A stretch of DNA of 64,000 bases from Bacteroidia bacterium. Lineage in GTDB: Bacteria; Bacteroidota; Bacteroidia; Bacteroidales; Azobacteroidaceae. The position numbers were made by a program, and so were the translations under genes. The notes below the pieces were generated by a model. That model made no database searches, was not told the origin of the DNA, and saw only the letters and a list, made by a program, of their open reading frames with translations. Below, piece after piece: positions 8,653 through 15,392 of this stretch. Numbering within the stretch: the stretch's first letter is position 1; every line of letters starts with the position of its first letter. Location of the stretch: contig BNTV01000006.1 of assembly GCA_025996865.1 (NCBI GenBank), positions 1 through 64,000 of the forward strand. The letters are read 5' to 3'.

Positions 8653-8779
8653 CTACAACACGCGGTTTTTTGCTATGCTTGCCGTAGCCCGCAGAAACAT
8701 TTGTGATAATTTGCAAGTTTATCGCCCGCACAAACATTAGTGAAAGCAAGCACAGCATAAAGCCGCCAACACGTTGTAC
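8653..8779. repeat. Folded intergenic repeat, attC-like in outline
   Basis: An imperfect long inverted repeat: the arm at 8653-8682 (starting CTACAACACGC, ending ATGCTTGC) pairs with 8746-8779 (starting GCAAGCACAGCAT, ending CGTTGTAC). Between the arms are two nearly identical 20-base direct repeats, GCCCGCAGAAACATTTGTGA (8687-8706) and GCCCGCACAAACATTAGTGA (8724-8743), with two differences. The outline (CTACAAC at one end, GTTGTAC at the other, an imperfect foldable stem) recalls integron cassette attachment sites, though the exact RYYYAAC/GTTRRRY cores are not met and no integrase is visible. It lies 55 bases after the Hsp70 stop. The rest of 8598-9173 holds only the nuclease remnant and a terminator. 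Confidence 0.55.
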
Positions 8780-8869
8780 GACATTCTAAAACAGGGCTGT
8801 TCAGAGAATAAATTTTAACCCAAAAATCGCCGAAACATTAATCATACATGGCAAATCGTCTATATAGAA

Positions 8870-9082
8870 TCACTGATTCAACTCCCTTTTCATAAAATTC
8901 TCCAGCACTTTCTTTTCCGGCAATTTAACAAGGTATTGAGAAACAAATAATTGATTATCCGCACTTGTGGCGTATTTTACTAACGTTTCATTTTTATCTC
9001 CGCAAAGAATAATGCCGACAAACGGATTATCGCCTTCTGTCATTTCATTGTCCTTGTAGTAATTCAGATAAATTGAGTGGAT
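8870..9082 (-). pseudogene. C-terminal remnant of a YhcG/DUF1016-type PDDEXK nuclease
   Basis: The minus strand encodes about 70 residues ending in a stop at 8870-8872. It includes YLNYYKDNEM, NPFVGIILCGDKNE and SQYLVKLP, which match the end of the nuclease domain and tail of YhcG/DUF1016 proteins as I know them. An in-frame stop at 9083-9085 and no start codon show that everything upstream is gone. It is a decayed fragment next to the island border at tRNA-Leu, consistent with repeated insertion and deletion here. Such proteins often accompany restriction systems, but no such genes are in this window. Confidence 0.6.
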
Positions 9083-9123
9083 TTACATAGGTTCTTTGGG
9101 AACAATTTGGGAACAAATCCTTA

Positions 9124-9167
9124 AAAGAAAAAACCTAACTGACTGATTATCAATTAGGCTTTTCTTT
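9124..9167 (-). terminator. Intrinsic terminator after tRNA-Leu
   Basis: On the minus strand GCCTAA and TTAGGT form a stem around a 15-base loop. A-rich and T-rich flanks extend the pairing, and the T-run TTTTTTCTTTT follows. It lies directly downstream of the tRNA-Leu 3' end and would also terminate plus-strand transcription from the island. Confidence 0.6.
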
Positions 9168-9173
9168 TCTCTG

Positions 9174-9257
9174 TACCCAGAGCCGGGGTCGAACCGGCAT
9201 GGAAGTGAATCCACTGGTGTTTGAGACCAGCGCGTCTACCGATTCCGCCATCTGGGC
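9174..9257 (-). tRNA. tRNA-Leu (anticodon CAA)
   Basis: On the minus strand a cloverleaf of 84 nt with a long variable arm. The acceptor GCCCAGA pairs with TCTGGGT, the anticodon stem CTGGT/ACCAG closes the loop CTCAAAC (anticodon CAA, reading UUG), and the T arm contains GGTTCGACCCC. No CCA is encoded. The 3' end faces the AT-rich island (1-9170), which is the usual side for integration of elements that use a tRNA gene as attachment site. Confidence 0.95.
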
Positions 9258-9277
9258 ATTTTGCCGTTAGACGGGTG

Positions 9278-9308
9278 CAAAGGTAGAAAAAGTTTTGGAA
9301 TTGACAAA
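9278..9308 (-). promoter_or_regulatory. Promoter of tRNA-Leu
   Basis: On the minus strand TTTG (9305-9308), a 19-base spacer, then TACCTTTG (9278-9285). This matches the Bacteroidota sigma-70-type consensus TTTG-N19/20-TAnnTTTG, about 20 bases before the mature tRNA end. Confidence 0.75.
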
Positions 9309-9361
9309 GACTTGACGGCTTTTTTATTATTTTTGCAGGATAATTGTTTAATCTTTTTTGA

Positions 9362-10447
9362 ATGAAACAACAAATTATCCGCTGCACTGATATTACAAAG
9401 GATTTGCCGGATTTGCTGAGTAATTTGCAATTTGATGGCTTATTTGTTCTGACAGACAAAAATACCGAACGGTTTTGTCTGCCTCGTTTGGAAATAATTC
9501 CCGAAATCCGAAGGGCGAAAAAATTCCGTATCCCGGACGGAGACGAACATAAAGACTTGCAAACTTTGTCTTCTGTTTGGGAATTTCTTTCACAAAACGG
9601 CGCCAATCGCAAATCTTTGTTAATTAATCTCGGTGGCGGTATGCTGACCGACCTCGGTGGATTTGCTGCTTCTGCTTTCAAACGGGGCATCCGGTTTGTC
9701 AATATTCCTACTACTTTACTCGGTGCGGTCGATGCTGCGGTGGGTGGAAAAACCGGCATCAATTTCAACGGATTGAAAAATGAAATCGGCGCTTTTGCTC
9801 CCGCTGTTGCCGTACTGATTGATTCTAATTTCTTCCAAACATTGGATCACACAAATTTGTTTTCCGGCTATGCCGAAATGCTGAAACATGCATTATTGTG
9901 CGGTAGAGACGCAATGCATTGCGTCTCTACATGGGATTCGTTGAATGAATTATTGCGTTTCGATTTGGGAAAAATTGATTATGCAAAATTAAACAATTTG
10001 TTGTTTGAATCGGTGTTGGTCAAGGAACGCATCGTGGAACAAGACCCGACCGAACAAGGCATCCGCAAGGCATTAAATCTCGGACACACGTTCGGACACG
10101 CCTTTGAAAGCCTCTCGCACGAACAAAATCGCCCCATTCCTCACGGCTATGCGGTGGCGTATGGTTTGGTTTGCGAACTCTATTTGTCATTCACAAAATT
10201 AGGATTTGACAAAACGGTTTTAACGCAAATCGCACGTTTTGTGAAAGAAAATTACGGCGTTTTTGCTTTTGATTGCATTCATTATCAACGACTTTACGAA
10301 TTGATGCTACACGACAAAAAGAATGAAACGGCTGCTATCAATTTCACTTTATTGAAAGAAATCGGCGAAATTGAAATCAACCAAACGGCTAATCAACAAG
10401 AGATTGATGAAACTTTGGATTTTTACCGCGATTATTTTGGAATTTAA
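9362..10447 (+). CDS. aroB: 3-dehydroquinate synthase
   Basis: 361 residues, normal length plus a small insertion. It converts DAHP to 3-dehydroquinate, the second step of the shikimate pathway, using NAD+ and a divalent metal. Seen: GGGMLTDLGGF and the strongly conserved PTTLLGAVDAAVGGKTGIN region near residues 95-140, YAEMLKH with the metal-site Glu, and the GHTFGHAFE metal-binding His motif. A 28-bp perfect palindrome at 9903-9930 lies inside the gene and encodes the peptide RDAMHCVST; the reading frame stays open, so the enzyme is probably functional with an inserted surface loop. A -7 box TATTTTTG is at 9328-9335. Confidence 0.95.
   Translation: MKQQIIRCTDITKDLPDLLSNLQFDGLFVLTDKNTERFCLPRLEIIPEIRRAKKFRIPDGDEHKDLQTLSSVWEFLSQNGANRKSLLINLGGGMLTDLGGFAASAFKRGIRFVNIPTTLLGAVDAAVGGKTGINFNGLKNEIGAFAPAVAVLIDSNFFQTLDHTNLFSGYAEMLKHALLCGRDAMHCVSTWDSLNELLRFDLGKIDYAKLNNLLFESVLVKERIVEQDPTEQGIRKALNLGHTFGHAFESLSHEQNRPIPHGYAVAYGLVCELYLSFTKLGFDKTVLTQIARFVKENYGVFAFDCIHYQRLYELMLHDKKNETAAINFTLLKEIGEIEINQTANQQEIDETLDFYRDYFGI
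9903..9930. repeat. 28-bp perfect palindrome inside aroB
   Basis: Starts GTAGAGACGCAATG and reads identically on the other strand. All 28 bases match. It is in frame within aroB, between the LKHALLCG and TWDSLNELL stretches, where homologues as I remember them have a shorter link. No second full copy was seen in this window. It resembles the small mobile palindromic repeats that are dispersed in many genomes; that identity is inference. Confidence 0.85.
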
Positions 10448-10498
10448 TGACACTGTCGCTTCTATTTTCAAAAAAATCTCACCAATGAATAGGATATT

Positions 10499-10570
10499 TA
10501 TTAGCATTTTAATCTGCGGCTTGTCGATAAAAGGTTTAAGTTGCTCTATGTATAAATTTCTTTCAATCAT
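10499..10570 (-). pseudogene. N-terminal remnant of an AAA_14/DUF4143-type ATPase
   Basis: From an ATG at 10570 the minus strand encodes MIERNLYIEQLKPFIDKPQI, the standard start of the AAA_14/DUF4143 ATPases common in Bacteroidota. The similarity stops before the Walker A motif that should follow, and the rest is unrelated sequence. Hence only about 24 codons survive. The remaining 10448-10607 shows nothing else. Confidence 0.6.
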
Positions 10571-10607
10571 AAAAATATTTTTGTGGTTATGAATATAAAA
10601 AATTATT

Positions 10608-11648
10608 TTAAAATGCTTTGAAAGCTTCAACAGCTTCATCCAAAACACTTTTCAATAGAACATCCGTTCCTTCAAAAAACTCAGATATTACAGGATTTTT
10701 CTTGTTGCTTGTTTTTTTCCATAAGCCCACAACTTGTCCGTTGACCATAATCACCGGACGGAAAATACCATTGCTCGAAATGGCTTTGCGGTGATGTTCC
10801 GAAAGCAGAACGGCTTTTCGGTCTTTGTAGCTGACTAAATATTCATCAAAAGCGGGCAACAACCGGCAGAAATTTTCCGGATCCGGAGCATGACGAAAAT
10901 CGTTGTTAATCCAATACGTTTGCCCATTGATTTTTTCCGCCACAAATCCGGATTTTATTGCCTCTAATCCTTTTCTCGCTTCGGTCAGGGATAAACCCGA
11001 CCACCACGTAAAATCGGGCAGAGTAGCCGGACTGTGACTTTGAAAATAGAGTTGGGCGAGTTTTGCCAATGCTTCTTCCCGATGCAAGGGCTTGGTTGCA
11101 GGCGCTCGCTCGTCTAACAAAGCATAAGTATGCGTTTTTCCCTGTAAAGCGCCACTGCACACAATGCCTTCTAACTCCGCTCGCATCCCGAAATGCACCA
11201 GTCGTGCGGAATTAACGGTAATTTTTTCTTTTTCCAGTTCCTTGCCGATGGCTTCCCTTGTCAGATGCCGGTTGCCTTCCAATGCTTTTTGGATAATCCG
11301 GTTGCTTTTACTGTAAAGTTCTTCCGTAATTTCTAAATAGAGGTCTCTGTAACGGGAAGAGGCTTTGATTTTTTCTGCCGTCAACGACAGCATCCACCGG
11401 ATGTTTTCCGGCGATACAAAATGCCAAGTCGGGCGCAATACGTGGGTACGCAGAATCTTCCCTTGGTTAAAGGCTTCTTCTATCTGCTTCTCTGTATATC
11501 CCGGCAGGCGTACGCCAATCGCCCATTTCACCATATTGTAATCTTGAGCTTGCATGGCGCCCGTCCACGAAACGACGGCTTCCGGCGTTTTACAATGCGT
11601 TCCGGAAAGTTGGTGGCTCGCCAAACGGATACGGGCAATCGGATTCAT
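10608..11648 (-). CDS. Winged-helix DNA-binding domain protein (HTH_42, YcaQ/AlkZ-like)
   Basis: 346 residues. It has the MQAQDY motif near residue 32 and the RPTWHFV motif near 75 typical of the HTH_42 family. A middle region contains winged-helix repeats, and near the C-terminus there is an FDEYLVSYKDR stretch followed by a beta-rich tail. Relatives (AlkZ/AlkX/YcaQ) are DNA glycosylases that unhook interstrand crosslinks or act on alkylated bases; whether this member is a glycosylase is not shown by sequence alone. It starts 2 bases after the trpS stop on the same strand, so the two are probably cotranscribed. Confidence 0.8.
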   Translation of the reverse strand: MNPIARIRLASHQLSGTHCKTPEAVVSWTGAMQAQDYNMVKWAIGVRLPGYTEKQIEEAFNQGKILRTHVLRPTWHFVSPENIRWMLSLTAEKIKASSRYRDLYLEITEELYSKSNRIIQKALEGNRHLTREAIGKELEKEKITVNSARLVHFGMRAELEGIVCSGALQGKTHTYALLDERAPATKPLHREEALAKLAQLYFQSHSPATLPDFTWWSGLSLTEARKGLEAIKSGFVAEKINGQTYWINNDFRHAPDPENFCRLLPAFDEYLVSYKDRKAVLLSEHHRKAISSNGIFRPVIMVNGQVVGLWKKTSNKKNPVISEFFEGTDVLLKSVLDEAVEAFKAF

Positions 11649-11650
11649 TT

Positions 11651-12643
11651 TCAGAACGATTTGAAACCCATGATTTCGCGCACTTCCCGCAAGGTTTTTC
11701 CTGCACTTTCCCGCGCTTTTTCCGCACCTTCTTTCGTTACCTTGCGTAAATAAGCCTCGTCGTTTTTGATGTCGTTGATTCGTTCACGAATCGGTGTAGT
11801 TACTTTAATAATATCTTCAGCCAGTTGCTTTTTCAGATTGCCGTACCATTTCGTTTCACCGGTATTCCAAAGATTATCGTAATAGGCGACCACTTCGGGT
11901 GTGGAAACCACTTTCAGGATGGTAAACAGGTTTTCGATGTAATCCGGTTTGGGTGTGTTCGGACCTTCGGGGCCGTTATCGGTCAAAGCGCCTTTGACTT
12001 TTTTCTCGATTGTTTTGGGTTCGTCAATCAGGTAAATGGCGTTGCCTTCCGATTTGCCCATTTTGCCGCTCCCGTCCAATCCGGGAATTTTGATCAATTC
12101 CTGTCCGAAATTATACGCCGCCGGTTCTTTGAAATAATCGACTCCGTACTTGTAATTGAACCGTTTGGCATAATTGCGGGTCATCTCCAGATGCTGCTCC
12201 TGGTCTTTGCCCACCGGCACATAATCGGCGTTGTGTACCAAAATATCGGTTGCCATCAAGACGGGATAGGTCAATAAGCCGGCGTTCACATTATCGGGGT
12301 TTTGCCGCGCTTTTTCTTTGAACGAAACGGTTTTTTCCAATTCACCCAGATAAGCGTGCATATTCAACAAAAGATACAATTCGGCGATTTCCGGAATATC
12401 ACTTTGGATGTATATCGTTGCCTTTTCCGGGTCTAATCCGCAGGCCAAATATTCTGAAAGGATATTTTTTACATTGACATGCAATAGTTTAGGATCAGGA
12501 TGGGTAGTCAGGGAATGCCAATCGGCGATAAAGAAAAAACATCTGTTTTCCTCCTGCATTTTCAAGAAGTTAATCATTGCACCGTAATAATTTCCCAAAT
12601 GTAAATTGCCTGTCGGGCGAATGCCGCTTAAAACTGTTTTCAT
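11651..12643 (-). CDS. trpS: Tryptophanyl-tRNA synthetase
   Basis: 330 residues, class I aminoacyl-tRNA synthetase charging tRNA-Trp. HIGH-like motif PTGNLHLGNY at residues 9-18, KMSKS-like GKMGKSEGN near residue 198, and the tryptophan-binding region with YPVLMATDIL. The start is the ATG at 12643 (MKTVLSGIRPTG). An in-frame extension upstream would add 30 residues that are not part of the family and would overlap the promoter box at 12668-12675. Confidence 0.96.
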   Translation of the reverse strand: MKTVLSGIRPTGNLHLGNYYGAMINFLKMQEENRCFFFIADWHSLTTHPDPKLLHVNVKNILSEYLACGLDPEKATIYIQSDIPEIAELYLLLNMHAYLGELEKTVSFKEKARQNPDNVNAGLLTYPVLMATDILVHNADYVPVGKDQEQHLEMTRNYAKRFNYKYGVDYFKEPAAYNFGQELIKIPGLDGSGKMGKSEGNAIYLIDEPKTIEKKVKGALTDNGPEGPNTPKPDYIENLFTILKVVSTPEVVAYYDNLWNTGETKWYGNLKKQLAEDIIKVTTPIRERINDIKNDEAYLRKVTKEGAEKARESAGKTLREVREIMGFKSF

Positions 12644-12667
12644 ATACCTACTGCTTAAAATTTTGTG

Positions 12668-12675
12668 CAAAGGTA
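12668..12675 (-). promoter_or_regulatory. -7 box of trpS
   Basis: TACCTTTG on the minus strand, 25 bases before the trpS start, matches TAnnTTTG. No well-spaced TTTG was found upstream. Confidence 0.55.
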
Positions 12676-12748
12676 GGATTTTAAGCAATGAAAACCTATA
12701 ATTCGGGGTTATTTTGTTTCCTTTTGTATTCATTTATGATAAAAAGCG

Positions 12749-12777
12749 TTGATAATGAAAAAATATATTTACTTTTG
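12749..12777 (+). promoter_or_regulatory. Promoter of glmS
   Basis: TTG (12749-12751), an 18-base spacer, then TACTTTTG (12770-12777). The start codon follows 28 bases later. I saw no glmS ribozyme-like structure in this short leader. Confidence 0.65.
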
Positions 12778-12805
12778 TAACTTATTAATTTTAAGGTGAA
12801 TTTAT

Positions 12806-14650
12806 ATGTGTGGTATTGTAGGTTACATTGGCAGTAAAAATGCTTATTCTATATTAATCAAAGGTTTACATCGTCTTGAATATCGAGGTTACGACAGTGC
12901 GGGAATTGCCCTGATCAATTCGCAAAACAACCTGAATATTTACAAAGCCAAGGGACGGGTTTCCGATTTGGAAGAATTTTCTCAAGGAAAAGATATTTCC
13001 GGAACGATCGGAATCGCTCATACCCGCTGGGCAACTCATGGCGAGCCGAGTCATATCAACGCGCATCCGCATTATTCCCAATCGGAAAATTTAGCCTTGA
13101 TACACAACGGTATTATCGAAAATTACGCCATTCTGAAAGAAAGTTTGAAACAAAAAGGCTATATTTTTCAAAGTGAAACCGATACGGAAGTCTTGGTGCA
13201 ATTAATCGAATATATAAAAACCATTAACAATACGGATATTTCAACGGCGGTGCAATTGGCTCTGAAACAAGTTATTGGAGCTTATTCCATTGCTGTGATT
13301 GAAAAAGAAAATCCCGATTTGATTATTGCAGCCCGCAAAAGCAGTCCGTTGGTAGTAGGCATCGGAGAAAACGAATTTTTCTTGGCATCCGACGCTTCTC
13401 CCATCATCGAATACACCAACAAAGTTATTTATTTGGATGACGAAGAAATAGCCGTCATTCACCGGAACGAACCGCTTCGGATTGTAAATCTGAACAATGT
13501 GGAAAAAACGCCTCAAATTACCCAATTAGAACTGAGTCTGAACGAGTTGGAAAAAGGAGGCTACTCCCATTTCATGCTCAAGGAAATCTTCGAACAACCG
13601 CGTACTTTGCGCGATTGCATGAGCGGAAGAGTCAATGTGGACAGTAACAACGTCGTACTTTCCGGAATCATTGATAATAAGGAGAAATTCATCAATGCCC
13701 GGAGAATCATTATTTTAGCTTGCGGAACTTCCTGGCATGCCGGCTTAATTGGCGAATATTTGTTTGAAGAATTTTGCCGGATTCCTGTCGAAGTGGAATA
13801 TTCGTCCGAATTTCGTTACCGGCATCCGGTGATTAATCCTGACGATGTAATAATCGCCATTTCGCAGTCCGGTGAAACCGCCGACACGCTTGCAGCCATC
13901 GAATTGGCGAAACAAGCAGGCGCTTTCGTTTACGGAATTTGCAATGTGGTAGGTTCTTCCATTCCAAGAAATACCGATTCGGGGTCTTACACCCACGTCG
14001 GGCCTGAAATTGGAGTCGCTTCAACCAAAGCGTTTACGGCACAAGTTGCTGTTTTGGTGATGATGGCGTTGAACATTGCCCGCGAAAAGAAAACAATTTC
14101 CGAAGAGCAATTTCTGTCTGTTTTATCGGAATTGAGTAAAATTCCAAGTAAGATTGAAACCATTCTGCAACAGAATAATTACATTGAAGATTTGTCCAAA
14201 ATTTTTACATACGCACACAATTTCATCTATCTCGGTCGTGGATACAGTTATCCGGTAGCGATAGAAGGCGCTTTGAAGTTGAAAGAAATTTCCTATATTC
14301 ATGCGGAAGGCTATCCGGCCGCAGAAATGAAACACGGTCCTATTGCTTTGATTGACAACGAAATGCCTGTGGTCGTTATTGCCACCAACAGTACGACTTA
14401 TGATAAAACGATTAGCAACATTCAAGAAATCAAAGCCCGAAATGGCCGTATTTTAGCCATCGTAAATAAATCAGATTACAAAGTCAAGGAAATGGCCGAC
14501 TATACGATTGAAATTCCTGATACGGAAGAATGTTTGAGCCCGCTTTTGTCGATTGTTCCCCTGCAATTGTTGTCTTACCATATCGCCGTCAAAAAAGGCC
14601 GGGATGTAGATATGCCGCGCAATTTGGCGAAATCGGTTACGGTTGAATAG
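12806..14650 (+). CDS. glmS: Glutamine--fructose-6-phosphate aminotransferase (isomerising)
   Basis: 614 residues. It makes glucosamine-6-phosphate from fructose-6-phosphate and glutamine, the entry to peptidoglycan and lipid A synthesis. After Met removal the nucleophilic Cys starts the glutaminase domain (CGIVGYIG, residues 2-9; HTRWATHG near 73). Two SIS domains follow, with CGTSWHAG and SQSGETADT in the first and LGRGYSYPVA in the second, and the C-terminus ends LAKSVTVE as usual. Its last 14 bases overlap the convergent kdsB gene. Confidence 0.97.
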   Translation: MCGIVGYIGSKNAYSILIKGLHRLEYRGYDSAGIALINSQNNLNIYKAKGRVSDLEEFSQGKDISGTIGIAHTRWATHGEPSHINAHPHYSQSENLALIHNGIIENYAILKESLKQKGYIFQSETDTEVLVQLIEYIKTINNTDISTAVQLALKQVIGAYSIAVIEKENPDLIIAARKSSPLVVGIGENEFFLASDASPIIEYTNKVIYLDDEEIAVIHRNEPLRIVNLNNVEKTPQITQLELSLNELEKGGYSHFMLKEIFEQPRTLRDCMSGRVNVDSNNVVLSGIIDNKEKFINARRIIILACGTSWHAGLIGEYLFEEFCRIPVEVEYSSEFRYRHPVINPDDVIIAISQSGETADTLAAIELAKQAGAFVYGICNVVGSSIPRNTDSGSYTHVGPEIGVASTKAFTAQVAVLVMMALNIAREKKTISEEQFLSVLSELSKIPSKIETILQQNNYIEDLSKIFTYAHNFIYLGRGYSYPVAIEGALKLKEISYIHAEGYPAAEMKHGPIALIDNEMPVVVIATNSTTYDKTISNIQEIKARNGRILAIVNKSDYKVKEMADYTIEIPDTEECLSPLLSIVPLQLLSYHIAVKKGRDVDMPRNLAKSVTVE

Positions 14651-15392
14651 ACTGAAATATTTTAACCGCTTTTTCCAAATCTTCGGGTGTATCAATTCCA
14701 ATCGTTTCCTCGCCGGTAATACCGGCTTTGATGGTGTAACCGTTTTCAATCCAACGAAGTTGTTCCAAAGACTCTGCCAGTTCCAAAGGCGATTGCGGCA
14801 AAGCGGTGATCTCGCTCAGCACGCCGGATCTGTAAGCGTAAATACCTATGTGTTTGTAGAATACGAACGATTTTAACCATTCGGCATGATGTTTTCCGCG
14901 AATGTAAGGGATTACCGAGCGGCTGAAATAAATGGCTTCCCGGTTTTTATTCAAAATCACTTTCGGGGTATTGGGATTGAATAAAATTTCAAAATCGACA
15001 TCCGCCGGAAAAGGCTTGACCAAAGTGGCAATCTGCGTTCGGTCGTCTTCAAAACAGGATTTAAGCAATTCTATTTGAGAGGGTTTAATAAAAGGTTCAT
15101 CGCCTTGAATATTGATGACAACGTCGAAAATTCCTCCCGTTTTTCTCAGCGCTTCATAGCAGCGGTCAGTACCGCTCCTGTGGTTGGAAGAGGTCATAAC
15201 TGCCTTTCCGCCAAAATTTTGTACGGTCTGAAAAATCCGGTCGTCATCAGTCGCTACCGCTACATCGTCCAACAGTCCGGCTACTTGCTCATAAACCCGC
15301 TGTATCATTGGTTTTCCGGCGATGTCTGCCAACGGTTTTCCGGGAAAACGGGTCGAAGCATACCGCGCCGGGATGAGTCCTAAAAACGTCAT
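14637..15392 (-). CDS. kdsB: 3-deoxy-manno-octulosonate cytidylyltransferase
   Basis: 251 residues. It activates Kdo with CTP to give CMP-Kdo for lipopolysaccharide inner core synthesis, in the cytoplasm. Seen: IPARYASTRFPGKPL near the N-terminus (nucleotide-binding loop), SSNHRSGTDR near 70, NIQGDEPF near 95 (metal-binding Asp). I start at the ATG at 15392 because it forms an ATGA overlap with the stop of the upstream antiporter gene. A GTG/ATG three codons earlier gives no family match. The gene pair is therefore an operon. Confidence 0.95.
   Translation of the reverse strand: MTFLGLIPARYASTRFPGKPLADIAGKPMIQRVYEQVAGLLDDVAVATDDDRIFQTVQNFGGKAVMTSSNHRSGTDRCYEALRKTGGIFDVVINIQGDEPFIKPSQIELLKSCFEDDRTQIATLVKPFPADVDFEILFNPNTPKVILNKNREAIYFSRSVIPYIRGKHHAEWLKSFVFYKHIGIYAYRSGVLSEITALPQSPLELAESLEQLRWIENGYTIKAGITGEETIGIDTPEDLEKAVKIFQSIQP

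Noticed and set aside
8558..8758. A minus-strand frame downstream of Hsp70
   Set aside because: It runs through the foldable repeat and shows no protein-like pattern.
9154..9768. A 204-residue minus-strand frame across tRNA-Leu and the start of aroB
   Set aside because: It reads through a tRNA gene and antisense to a certain gene, with no family resemblance.
12778..12805. A glmS ribozyme upstream of glmS
   Set aside because: The leader is only about 20 bases long, far too short for the ribozyme.
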